Source of the DNA: Bacteroidia bacterium
Lineage (GTDB): Bacteria; Bacteroidota; Bacteroidia; UKL13-3
Assembly: GCA_019695215.1 (NCBI GenBank)
Contig: JAIBAK010000010.1
Span: 1 to 64,000 of the forward strand
Reading direction: 5' to 3'
Length of the DNA stretch: 64,000 nucleotides
This document shows positions 44,175-51,965 of the stretch, piece after piece. The position numbers were made by a program, and so were the translations under genes. The stretch's first letter is position 1, and every line of letters begins with the position of its first letter. Below the pieces are notes generated by a model. That model was not told the origin of the DNA. It did no database searches and saw nothing but the letters and a program-made list of their open reading frames with translations.

Positions 44175-45338
44175 ATGAATTTAACAGATTTTTTAAAGCC
44201 TGTTTCCCAAACGGTTGTTGAACAACTGGCAACCTCTTCTCCCCGCAGCTGGTTTAGGCAGGCCCGCATTTATACCGATGTATTTCCAGATACCGAAGAC
44301 TGCCGCATTTGGCTGGTTGGGGTAAAAGACGATCGGGGTATAGCCTCACAGGCCGGAGCCGCAGCGGGGCCCGATGCCATTCGTGCCGAGTTGTACAAAC
44401 TCATCAATCAGCACGAAAACCTCTCGCTGGCCGATTTGGGAAATATTGAAGCCGGTGCCTCACTAAGCGATACCGCCTTTGCACTGGCCGAAGTAGCCAA
44501 AGAAGCCTTGAAACAAAAAAAGATTCTATTAGTGCTGGGCGGCACAGCCGATTTGGCTTTTGACCAGTACCGCGCTTATGAAACAAGCACCCGCACCATG
44601 CGCTTAGTGAGTGTTGACAGCCACATACACCTGAGTGCCGTTGAAGGTGCCGAAGAAGAAGCTTACCTGAACCGCATCATTTTGCACGAGCCCAATTATT
44701 TGTTCAATATTACGCACCTGGCTTACCAAACCTATTTTTGCGAAGAAGAAAGTTTACAAACCTTTAGCCGAATGAACTTTGATGCATTCAGGCTTGGCTT
44801 TGTAACGCAAAACATGGAAGAGTGCGAACCGCTGCTGCGCGATGCCGATATGTGTTGTTTTAATATGGCCGCCATAAGAATGAGCGATGCTCCCGGACAA
44901 TTAACGGGATCGCCCAATGGCCTGTTTGGGTACGAAGCCTGCCAGATAGCGCGCTATGCGGGGGTAAGCAACGAATTAAGTTCTTTCGGCCTGTTTGGGT
45001 ATGTGCCGCATGCCGATGTACAAAACCAAACGGCCAAACTGCTGGCGCAAATGCTCTGGTATTTTGTTGACGGGGTGCACAACCGCAAAAACGATTACCC
45101 TGCTGCCGAAAGCAACGATTTTCAAACCTATCGAATTACCTTTAACAACAGCACCCACGAAGTGGTGTTTTACAAAAGCCTGAAAAGCGACCGCTGGTGG
45201 ATGGAGGTTCCGTATCCGGTTGAAAAATCGAGCCGCAAAGGAAGGTACTTAGTGCCCTGCTCGTACAAGGATTATGAAACCGCCTGCAACGATGAAGTGC
45301 CCGACCGCTGGCTGAAAACGTATTATAAGCTAATTTGA
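44175..45338 (+). CDS. arginase/formimidoylglutamase-fold protein without the metal site
   Basis: 387 residues in the ureohydrolase fold. The canonical motifs are altered. GGDH is GGTAD (122-126). DAHxD is DSHIH (148-152). SxDxDxxDPxxAPG is FNMAAIRMSDAPG (229-241), with Asn and Ala for the two Asp. Most Mn ligands are therefore missing, so urea- or formamide-releasing activity is unlikely. An extra C-terminal part of about 90 residues (YRITFNNSTHEVVFYKSLKS) is added. It may be a regulator or binding protein. The small secreted protein gene starts 7 bases after it. Confidence 0.7.
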   Translation: MNLTDFLKPVSQTVVEQLATSSPRSWFRQARIYTDVFPDTEDCRIWLVGVKDDRGIASQAGAAAGPDAIRAELYKLINQHENLSLADLGNIEAGASLSDTAFALAEVAKEALKQKKILLVLGGTADLAFDQYRAYETSTRTMRLVSVDSHIHLSAVEGAEEEAYLNRIILHEPNYLFNITHLAYQTYFCEEESLQTFSRMNFDAFRLGFVTQNMEECEPLLRDADMCCFNMAAIRMSDAPGQLTGSPNGLFGYEACQIARYAGVSNELSSFGLFGYVPHADVQNQTAKLLAQMLWYFVDGVHNRKNDYPAAESNDFQTYRITFNNSTHEVVFYKSLKSDRWWMEVPYPVEKSSRKGRYLVPCSYKDYETACNDEVPDRWLKTYYKLI

Positions 45339-45345
45339 TTTTAAA

Positions 45346-45732
45346 ATGAAAATACTCCGCTTTTTTGTAGTCGCCCTGTGCCTTGGGGTTTGCGTAAGTT
45401 TTAAGCCCGCTGACGGTGGGTTAAACTGCCTTGGGTTTCACGAGGGAGAGTTTACTTACAAATCGCCCGATGGAACCGTGAAGGTGGTGATAGAAGGAAA
45501 CCACCACACCGAGTTTCACCACAAGGGAAAACACACCATCGAATCTACCATTGAGTGGCTGAGCGATTGCGAATACAAAGCCACCCTCATTAAAACCAAC
45601 CTCCCCGATTTCCCGTTTAAGCCGGGAGTAAACCTGTTTGTGCGGGTGTACAAAGTTGACGGGAAAAAGTATTTTTATAAAAGCACCCTCAATGGCGAAA
45701 CCTTTGACGGGGTATTGACCAAAGTAAAATAA
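45346..45732 (+). CDS. small secreted protein of unknown function
   Basis: 128 residues with a signal sequence ending GVCVSFKPAD. The mature domain is beta-rich (LGFHEGEFTYKSPDGTVKVV; EFHHKGKHTIESTIEWL; LFVRVYKVDGKKYFYKST), with several His and two Cys. This looks like a small lipocalin-like or beta-sandwich domain of the kind repeated in Bacteroidota. I do not recognise the family. It probably shares a transcript with the gene before it. Confidence 0.5.
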   Translation: MKILRFFVVALCLGVCVSFKPADGGLNCLGFHEGEFTYKSPDGTVKVVIEGNHHTEFHHKGKHTIESTIEWLSDCEYKATLIKTNLPDFPFKPGVNLFVRVYKVDGKKYFYKSTLNGETFDGVLTKVK

Positions 45733-45737
45733 TTTTT

Positions 45738-46106
45738 GTCCCTCTTGCAGCGGTTGGTGGTGCGGATAGAGAAGGGGGCAGGGGGATGGCCTCCAACTAA
45801 TCCAACTAAATTTACCCTTACCGTCATGCTGAGCGCACGCGAAGCATCTGCCCGTTTGTACCCCTAAACCGTCATCGCGATCCCGATAGTTATCGGGAGA
45901 AGCGATCTCCTGAAAAGGAAACGCGCCTCCAACAGGGAGGCTGCTTCGTCATGGGTACATTCCTCGCAGTGACGCTTTCTTTTTGTCTTTTGTCTCCCTT
46001 ACAGCGCGGGCCTGTTACGTCATGCTGAGAGCAACGAAGCATCTGCCCGTTAATAGCCAATACAATCCAGACACTCCGCTGGTTTAGGGGGCAGGGGCAT
46101 GGCCTC
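45738..46106. repeat. composite intergenic repeat cluster, left side
   Basis: No gene is seen here. Block A (45738-45799) recurs with 8 mismatches in 62 bases at 46690-46751, and its end recurs at 46087-46106 (GGGGGCAGGGGCATGGCCTC). GTCATGCTGAG...GAAGCATCTGCCCGT occurs twice (45823-45855 and 46019-46050). CGTCATCGCGA (45870) to TCCTCGCAGTGACG (45961-45974) is an element with inverted ends, holding TCCCGATA-GT-TATCGGGA at 45881-45898. These are families of interspersed bacterial repeats. Confidence 0.75.
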
Positions 46107-46581
46107 ACACGATTGTTTTATCTACTTTAAAACCGTGGCATTTCCATATATCCAGTTTCCCGTCAGGCTGAGGCTCACAAAGGATATTAAACACCCACAA
46201 TTGTTTGTTGAGCGAAACACTGTGCACCGATACCGAAAACCCGTCTAAGTGGCCATTGAAATCTGAGCAATAGAAGCCCTGGCAGCGGCCTTCTAATGTT
46301 TGAATAAACAACTGCCCGTATTTTTGCTGCAACTTGTGGCAATAGCTTATATACTCATAAATAAATCGGTCTTTGCGGCCAAGTAGCTGGCCAAATTCTC
46401 CGGCATCGCTCAGCAGGTACTCTAATGCCCGCTCGTCCCGGTTTTGAAAGGCCAGCTTTAATTGTTCCGTTAGGCTAAACGATAGCTCCGGAAGATCCAC
46501 TCTGGGCAACGATGGCTTGGCGACTATTGCCGGCTCCTCAAGGGCGGGGAACAGGTCTATTTGTTGAATATCTTTTTGCAT
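46105..46581 (-). CDS. orphan cytosolic protein bracketed by repeats
   Basis: 158 residues from ATG 46581. The frame is open another 231 bases, but that part is made of repeat DNA (RHPPTPFAIRTTNRCKG) and is not believed. No signal peptide. An N-terminal DIQQIDLFPALEEP stretch is followed by FSLTEQLKLAFQNRDERALEY and a beta-rich end (GFYCSDFNGHLDGFSVSVHS; LWVFNILCEPQPDGKLDIW). The shape could be NTF2-like, but I do not recognise it. The gene lies between two copies of the same 62-base repeat. Confidence 0.5.
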   Translation of the reverse strand: MQKDIQQIDLFPALEEPAIVAKPSLPRVDLPELSFSLTEQLKLAFQNRDERALEYLLSDAGEFGQLLGRKDRFIYEYISYCHKLQQKYGQLFIQTLEGRCQGFYCSDFNGHLDGFSVSVHSVSLNKQLWVFNILCEPQPDGKLDIWKCHGFKVDKTIV

Positions 46582-46689
46582 ATCCCAAAGTTCAGAAATA
46601 AAAGGCTTGTTCCCCCCCGCCCCCCTTAAAAAAAGAGCAATAACCTGATTTATTGCCGGAAAAAGAATCAACGGGGCCGCCCGAAAACT

Positions 46690-46788
46690 GTCCCCCTTGC
46701 AGCGGTTGGTGGTGCGTATAGCGAAGGGGGTTGGGGGATGTCTTCGAACTATTTCGTCATGCTTCTTCCGATGCTTATCGGGAGAAGC
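46690..46788. repeat. composite repeat, right side, with 12-bp stem hairpin
   Basis: Block B (46690-46751) repeats block A of 45738. Directly after it, GCTTCT-T-CCGAT, loop GCTT, ATCGG-G-AGAAGC (46761-46788) makes a near-perfect stem of 12 pairs, preceded by CGTCAT as in the other repeats. Confidence 0.7.
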
Positions 46789-46912
46789 TTCTGCCTGATA
46801 ATCTATTTTCATATCTAAGTAAGAAAAGTGGGGTGCTTAACGTGTGTATGATTTCGGTTCTAAAAAGTGAGTTCTGAGTTATTGGGTCTGAAATAATGTG
46901 TGGATTTAAATG

Positions 46913-47119
46913 CTTCAAGCGTCTTCGCTTGAAGGAACGGAGAAAATATCTTTCCGTTTGTTTTATCATAGTGCTCCCCTGTGTTGCAATTACAAACGAT
47001 ATTCTTCTACTTTTGACGCATCAAAAGCCGGTATTTTTAATACCTTTGAACAAAGGAATAAACCCCTGCCGCTCGGAATTTGTAACTCCGAACATTTATA
47101 ACTTCAGGATTTGCAATCC
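46913..47119. repeat. row of six short perfect or near-perfect hairpins
   Basis: Six in 207 bases. CTTCAAGCG/CGCTTGAAG, 4-base loop (46913-46934). CTTTTGA/TCAAAAG, loop CGCA (47010-47027). GGTATT/AATACC (47030-47044). CCTTTG/CAAAGG (47043-47056). TCGGA/TCCGA with inner pairs (47073-47091). GGATT/AATCC, loop TGC (47107-47119). No gene is believable across it. It lies just upstream of the IS200-like transposase gene. Confidence 0.65.
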
Positions 47120-47210
47120 GACTTTTGCTTACCCAAACCTTGTTAACTCTGCTTATGAAATAAAAATTATCGAAGGTGTTTGATGCCTAATATTTCTGCC
47201 CCACAAAAAA

Positions 47211-47783
47211 ATGAAATACAATCCGAAAATCCATCATCGCAGGTCAATACGGTTAAAAGAATGCGATTATTCTCAGGCCGGTGCATATTTCATAACAATA
47301 TGTTGTGAAAACAGACAATGCAGATTTGGGAAAATTGAAAATATGAAAATGGTATTAAACGATTACGGTGTAATGGCACATAATGAATGGTTGAAAACAC
47401 CCGAATTGCGACCCAATGTAGAATTGGGCGAATTTGTAATAATGCCCAATCATATGCATGGCATTATCCGGTTGTTGGGTAGGGGCGAATTGCATTCGCC
47501 CAATATTGAAAACAAAATACAAATATCGGATAAACCGGGCGAACCCACGGGTGAATGCAATTCGCCCCTACGGTCAACGTCACAAACCATCGGTGCCATT
47601 GTTCGCGGGTATAAATCATCGGTTACAAAACAATTGCGGTTGTTGGGGTTTAACCAACTATTATGGCAACGCAATTACCACGAACACATCATACGAAACG
47701 AACAATCTTATCAAACAATTTCTGATTACATCATAAACAATCCCGCGAAATGGGATGGTGATAAATTTTTTACGCACAAATAA
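47211..47783 (+). CDS. IS200-like (REP-associated, RAYT-type) transposase
   Basis: 190 residues. Y1-transposase features: RRSIRLKECDYSQAGAYFIT at the N-terminus, the HUH pair in IMPNHMHGII (His81, His83), and a candidate nucleophile Tyr167 in NEQSYQTISDYI, with NNPAKWDGDKF at the end. Such enzymes cut single-stranded DNA at hairpins. Residues 89-122 carry an extra segment coded by an inverted repeat (see the next entry), placed between the HUH strand and SQTIGAIVRGYKSSVTK. The frame is intact, so it may be active. No flanking element copy is obvious apart from the hairpins upstream. Confidence 0.8.
   Translation: MKYNPKIHHRRSIRLKECDYSQAGAYFITICCENRQCRFGKIENMKMVLNDYGVMAHNEWLKTPELRPNVELGEFVIMPNHMHGIIRLLGRGELHSPNIENKIQISDKPGEPTGECNSPLRSTSQTIGAIVRGYKSSVTKQLRLLGFNQLLWQRNYHEHIIRNEQSYQTISDYIINNPAKWDGDKFFTHK
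47479..47571. repeat. REP-like inverted repeat inside the transposase gene
   Basis: 23-base arms at 47479-47501 and 47549-47571, one mismatch, 47-base spacer. Each arm itself is a hairpin with a 3-base loop (GGGCGAAT-TGC-ATTCGCCC; GGGTGAAT-GCA-ATTCGCCC). The total is 93 bases, exactly 31 codons, so the reading frame is kept. Confidence 0.75.
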
Positions 47784-47836
47784 CCACTTGGAATTAATGC
47801 AACCGAATCTGAAACGTGTCTTTAACGGTATTACCT

Positions 47837-49234
47837 TCACTTCATCTCATAACACCCAATATCCGGCTGCGCATCGCGGGGGTCGCCATCAAAATCAATG
47901 GTTACTCCCAATGAAAAACCTTTATTGATACAGGGCGAAGTGGCCGAGAGGTGAAAATCGTTTTTATTAAAATCTTTATACAGCGGATCCTGATTTAAAA
48001 TATTGTTTTGCCCCGCGGGTACCACTCCGTCTTTTTTCTGTTTAATGAGGCAATAGCGCAGGCTGGGAGTAATGGTGCCGGTGCCACTGGTGTTTAGTTC
48101 CACTTCATCGTCTTCGCTGCCGTCAATAATGCAATTGGCTACATCATAGGTAAGCGGGCAGGCGGTTTTGGGTCCGCCATCGGGTTCGTAGTCGGCATTG
48201 CTCAGGTAAAACGAGGGGTCGGTGCGGCCCATAAAATTATTGTAGCCCGAGAAGGTGCAATGGTGCAGCGTGTAGTTGCCTCCCAGCTCGCCCACAAACG
48301 AGTATTTACCCATATTATACACCAGGCAATTGATAGCTTTAATGGTAGCGGTGTATCCCACCAGCCCCGCCCCCGACATATTGCGAATGATGGTGTGTTG
48401 CAGGTTCAGGTTTTCAATGCCGTTTACGGGTACCGAGTCAACCTCTACGCCTACTATTCCGTTTTTAATTACCGCATAGGTAATTTTGTTGTTGATGCTT
48501 TGGGGCAAAAACCGCACGCCCACCCACTGCGAGGGGAGCTCTTTGTAATCATCCTCGAGGCGGTCGCCCTGAAAAACTACCGGATTGGCTTTGGTGCCTT
48601 TTACCTCTAAGGTGCCGGCTACGTAAAAAGTAGAGTTTACGTGCGAGTAAATCTGCACCCCTTCTTCAATAGTGAGCTTGCATCCCTGCGGCACAATTAC
48701 CGAATTGTAAATCACATAAGGCTTATCGTTGGTCCAGGTGCTGTTGCAGGCAATTTCCTCTCCGCTAAAATAATGGGCGTTTTGCCCCCACCCTACTAAT
48801 TGCACATCCTGCACATTGCCGTTGGTTTCAAACACCAGCGAGTCGTTTACAATAAACGGATTGAGGGAATTGGTGGGGTCAATATAAATCTGCACAAAAA
48901 TAAAAATGCTGTCCTTGCCGCGTATTTCGTAATCCTTTACCACCGGGCCGGGAATGCCGTCAATATTTATTTTAAAAAACGAGGAATAGCTTTTGGCCAC
49001 GCGAATGGTGGTGCGCACCGCCCGTTTGTTGGGGTTGTACACGCGCAGTTGTTTGGTAATGGAAGCGGGTTTGCCACCGCCACCACCGGTAAAAACGGTA
49101 TCGAACAAAACGGTATCGAGCGAAAAGGAAAGTTTGGCCGATGGGTCGGTGGTAAACAGCTCTTCCCTGCGGCACGAGCCCGATAACAAAGCCGATAACA
49201 GCAAAACAATACCTGCCAGGTGTAGCTTACTCAT
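47837..49234 (-). CDS. lipoprotein with right-handed parallel beta-helix
   Basis: 465 residues from ATG 49234 (a TTG three codons earlier is less likely). Lipobox LLSGSC, then RREEL. Residues of about 35-170 form a beta-sandwich domain (LSFSLDTVLFDTVFTGGGG; RVYNPNKRAVRTTIRVA). From about 170 short repeats of beta-helix type follow (GCKLTIEEGVQIYSHVNSTF; IENLNLQHTIIRNMSGAGL; AINCLVYNMGKYSFVGEL). It ends with FDGDPRDAQPDIGCYEM, as in many choice-of-anchor or pectate-lyase-like proteins. Probably an outer-membrane surface protein; the ligand is unknown. Confidence 0.75.
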   Translation of the reverse strand: MSKLHLAGIVLLLSALLSGSCRREELFTTDPSAKLSFSLDTVLFDTVFTGGGGGKPASITKQLRVYNPNKRAVRTTIRVAKSYSSFFKINIDGIPGPVVKDYEIRGKDSIFIFVQIYIDPTNSLNPFIVNDSLVFETNGNVQDVQLVGWGQNAHYFSGEEIACNSTWTNDKPYVIYNSVIVPQGCKLTIEEGVQIYSHVNSTFYVAGTLEVKGTKANPVVFQGDRLEDDYKELPSQWVGVRFLPQSINNKITYAVIKNGIVGVEVDSVPVNGIENLNLQHTIIRNMSGAGLVGYTATIKAINCLVYNMGKYSFVGELGGNYTLHHCTFSGYNNFMGRTDPSFYLSNADYEPDGGPKTACPLTYDVANCIIDGSEDDEVELNTSGTGTITPSLRYCLIKQKKDGVVPAGQNNILNQDPLYKDFNKNDFHLSATSPCINKGFSLGVTIDFDGDPRDAQPDIGCYEMK

Positions 49235-49322
49235 GGGTTGCAATAATACGCTAAAACGAAGAAATGGAGGGAATATGATATGGCCTGCTTAACTTCGATG
49301 TTAGGCCATAGATAAGTTTTAC

Positions 49323-49330
49323 TATATTTG
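49323..49330 (+). promoter_or_regulatory. TATATTTG -7 box
   Basis: Exact TAnnTTTG 21 bases before ATG 49352; no clear -33 TTG. Confidence 0.35.
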
Positions 49331-49351
49331 AACTAATTAACTAAAACGTAT

Positions 49352-50065
49352 ATGAGACGCTGCTTTTTTGTTTTTCTGTTGTTGGTATCAATCCTTGGTT
49401 GCAGGGAAAAAGGCATAAATAATCCATTTTTAGCCGGGCAGGTGGAAAACGCCTATTACACCCGATCATTAGGGGTGCCGCCTCCGGGTACCAACACCCT
49501 GCATATTGACCTCAATAAAGATGGGGTAAACGACATTGGCTTTACATGCAAATACACTCACTCGCTTGGTGCCGGTGATTCGTATTATGTTTATTTTACT
49601 CCTGAAAACAGTTCCTTTAGTATAGCAGGTTCTCCCAAAGACCTTTTTCTGGTACAACACAGTGACACGGTTTTAAGCACGTCAACAAGCCTACCCCCTC
49701 CGGCAAAAGACACCACCATTAATCTTACAACTAAGTATGTGGAGGCGATAGCTGACGATAGTCTGGTGAGCGTTTATCATACGGCTTTCCCCTTCTACCT
49801 GAAAGAAAATGACAATGTTGCTTCGGTTAATGTTTGGCACAGTGGAAAAACAGACGTTTCAAATGATGAGTGGTTTTGGGCCGGCTCTGAAAAAGTGGGC
49901 GCCAAAACAATAATACGTAGATACAGCTACGTTTTTGGGTTGAACCCCGCAAACGATAATGTTATGCGCTATATAGGGGTCAAATCAGGAAGCGGAAGCC
50001 ATGTCCGTTACGGATGGATAGCTTTCATGAACAGAATGGTGATTGATTGTGCTATGCAAAAATAA
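49352..50065 (+). CDS. lipoprotein with a Ca-binding-like DxNxDG loop
   Basis: 237 residues. Lipobox LLVSILGC (Cys17), then REKG. LHIDLNKDGVNDIGFTC contains an EF-hand-like DLNKDGVND loop, as found in TSP3 or dockerin-type Ca sites. The rest is beta-rich (DSYYVYFTPENSSFSIAG; HVRYGWIAFMNRMVIDC). I do not recognise the family. It is a single gene with its own -7 box. Confidence 0.55.
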   Translation: MRRCFFVFLLLVSILGCREKGINNPFLAGQVENAYYTRSLGVPPPGTNTLHIDLNKDGVNDIGFTCKYTHSLGAGDSYYVYFTPENSSFSIAGSPKDLFLVQHSDTVLSTSTSLPPPAKDTTINLTTKYVEAIADDSLVSVYHTAFPFYLKENDNVASVNVWHSGKTDVSNDEWFWAGSEKVGAKTIIRRYSYVFGLNPANDNVMRYIGVKSGSGSHVRYGWIAFMNRMVIDCAMQK

Positions 50066-50116
50066 AAGCCCGGAGGTATGGGTGGCTTGTTTTCATGACT
50101 TTTCAAACTTTATCCC

Positions 50117-50124
50117 TAACTTTG
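50117..50124 (+). promoter_or_regulatory. TAACTTTG -7 box of the panD operon
   Basis: Exact TAnnTTTG, 10 bases before ATG 50135, implying a very short leader. Confidence 0.4.
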
Positions 50125-50134
50125 CCCCGTTTTT

Positions 50135-50482
50135 ATGCATATACAGCTACTTAAATCAAAGATTCACAGAGCCAAAATAACTCAGGCCGAGTTACATTAT
50201 GTGGGCAGTATTACCATTGATGAGGCGCTGATGGAGGCCGCTAACCTGATTGAAAACGAAAAGGTGCAGGTGGTAAATATTAATAATGGCGAACGCCTGG
50301 AAACCTACGTGATAAAAGGCGAACGCAACTCGGGGGTTATTTGCATGAATGGCCCCGCAGCCCGCAAAGCACAGGTGGGCGATTTGGTGATTGTTATTTC
50401 TTACTGCAGCATGGAGTTTGAAGAGGCCAAAAAATACAAACCCATCAGCATCTATCCTGACGAAAACAACCGTTTAGTTTAA
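50135..50482 (+). CDS. panD: aspartate 1-decarboxylase
   Basis: 115 residues, standard length. The proenzyme cuts itself between Gly24 and Ser25 in YVGSITID to make the pyruvoyl group. [20 protein letters not shown] is the other signature. It turns L-aspartate into beta-alanine for pantothenate and CoA. It heads a plus-strand unit with a flippase-like membrane protein and rfaE2, a grouping I recall as common in Bacteroidota. Confidence 0.95.
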   Translation: MHIQLLKSKIHRAKITQAELHYVGSITIDEALMEAANLIENEKVQVVNINNGERLETYVIKGERNSGVICMNGPAARKAQVGDLVIVISYCSMEFEEAKKYKPISIYPDENNRLV

Positions 50483-50485
50483 GAT

Positions 50486-51493
50486 TTGAAAAATCTTAAA
50501 ACCATTGTTCAATACCTGCTCATCACGGCCATCGGGGCTTATTTTCTCTACTTCGTTTTTAAAGGTACCAACTGGAGCGAACAATTTGAAAAAATAAAAC
50601 AATCTGATTTTTCGTGGCTTGCCCTGGGCATGGGCATTGCGCTGCTGAGCCATTACCTGCGCGGCCTGCGTGCCGTGATGTTTTACGAAGCATTGGGCTA
50701 CAAAGTGCCGGTAAAAAACAGTGTGCTGGCCGTGCTGGTGGGCTATATGATGAACTATGTGATTCCGCGGGCAGGTGAAGTGTCGCGCTGCGCGGCATTG
50801 AATAAAACCGATGACGTGCCTGTTGACAAATCGTTGGGAACCGTAGTAACCGAAAGGGCCTTTGATTTACTCATTCTGCTTATTTTGCTCGTTGCCGTTT
50901 TTTTGCTGCAGGTAGACATGATGCAAACCTATTTTAATGCAAGTTTAGGCTCTTCATCAGCATCGGTTCCGTATTGGCAAAACCCTAAAGTGATTGCCGC
51001 AGCACTCCTTTTTTCGGGACTGATTTTCTTTTTTGCCTTTCGCAAAAAACTGCTTCAGCTCACATTGGTTCAAAAAATTATTTCGGTGTTAAAAGGTTTC
51101 AGCGAGGGGCTGCTCAGTATTCGTAAGGTAAAATCTCCGCTGCTGTTTGTGCTGTATTCGTTTGCCATATGGATATGTTATGTGCTCATGATGTATTTCT
51201 GCCTGTTTGCCATGCAGCCTACCGCGCATATTGATTTTGCCGGTTGCCTTACCGTTTTTGCCATTGGCACCATTGGTATGGTTATTCCGGCTCCGGGAGC
51301 AGGGGCGGGTCCTTACCATGCGGCCATTATTTTTTCCTTAGGCTTTTTTGGTGTAGCGCCCGAAGATGCCAAGGCTTACGCCATTTTGGTACACGGAGCT
51401 CAAATGGTTATTTTACTCACACTGGGTGGCGTGGCATCGCTTATGGTATTATCTTCACACCGCAAAAAACAATATGGGACATCACAGCCGTAA
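50486..51493 (+). CDS. LPG-synthase/UPF0104-type multi-pass membrane protein
   Basis: 335 residues with about eight membrane segments. SHYLRGLRAVMFYEALGYKV, GYMMNYVIPRAGEVSRCAAL and VVTERAFDLLILLILL are family signatures, as is MVIPAPGAGAGPYHA. The proteins belong to the lysylphosphatidylglycerol synthetase transmembrane family, without the catalytic domain, and are thought to move or sort lipids. The start is TTG 50486: panD ends 3 bases earlier and the next Met is 48 residues in. It overlaps rfaE2 by 20 bases. Confidence 0.8.
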   Translation: MKNLKTIVQYLLITAIGAYFLYFVFKGTNWSEQFEKIKQSDFSWLALGMGIALLSHYLRGLRAVMFYEALGYKVPVKNSVLAVLVGYMMNYVIPRAGEVSRCAALNKTDDVPVDKSLGTVVTERAFDLLILLILLVAVFLLQVDMMQTYFNASLGSSSASVPYWQNPKVIAAALLFSGLIFFFAFRKKLLQLTLVQKIISVLKGFSEGLLSIRKVKSPLLFVLYSFAIWICYVLMMYFCLFAMQPTAHIDFAGCLTVFAIGTIGMVIPAPGAGAGPYHAAIIFSLGFFGVAPEDAKAYAILVHGAQMVILLTLGGVASLMVLSSHRKKQYGTSQP

Positions 51494-51965
51494 TCTTTCA
51501 AAAATCAAGACTGCTTTATCGTTGCCCGCTTTGTTAAAAGAGTGGCGAAATACCAGCGAAAAAGTTGTGTTTACCAATGGCTGTTTTGATTTGCTGCACC
51601 GTGGCCATGTAGACTACCTGGCCAAGGCAGCCGATTGTGGCACCAAGCTGATTATAGGAGTAAACACCGATGCTTCGGTAAGCCGCCTTAAAGGCCCTGC
51701 GCGCCCTATACAGGACGAGCAGTCGCGCCTGCAGATACTGGCTTCCCTGGCCTGTGTTGATGCGGTGATTTTGTTTAACGAAGAAACGCCCTACGAACTG
51801 ATTAAACTGGTGCAACCCGATGTGTTGGTAAAGGGTGGCGATTACAAACCCGAAGAGATTGTGGGCTACGATATCGTTACAGCTAAAGGCGGAAATGTAA
51901 CCACTATTGATTTTGTTCGGGGGTTTTCTACCTCGGCCATTGAGCAAAAAATTAAAAACAGCTGA
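51474..51965 (+). CDS. rfaE2: D-beta-D-heptose 1-phosphate adenylyltransferase
   Basis: 163 residues from ATG 51474, inside the end of the previous gene. FTNGCFDLLHRGHVDYL has the HxGH nucleotidyltransferase motif, GVNTDASVSRLKG and ISTSAIEQKI-like end (GFSTSAIEQKIKN) complete the RfaE C-terminal domain. It makes ADP-heptose for LPS inner core; the kinase half (RfaE1) is separate and not in the window. The stop codon abuts that of the convergent EnvC gene with no base between. Confidence 0.88.
   Translation: MGHHSRNLSKIKTALSLPALLKEWRNTSEKVVFTNGCFDLLHRGHVDYLAKAADCGTKLIIGVNTDASVSRLKGPARPIQDEQSRLQILASLACVDAVILFNEETPYELIKLVQPDVLVKGGDYKPEEIVGYDIVTAKGGNVTTIDFVRGFSTSAIEQKIKNS

Noticed and set aside
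46582..46812. N-terminal extension of the orphan gene (77 codons)
   Set aside because: It is made of interspersed repeat DNA and has unlikely composition; ATG 46581 is preferred.
46896..47183. 95-codon open frame before the transposase
   Set aside because: It runs through the hairpin row, has no family resemblance and is explained by absence of stops.
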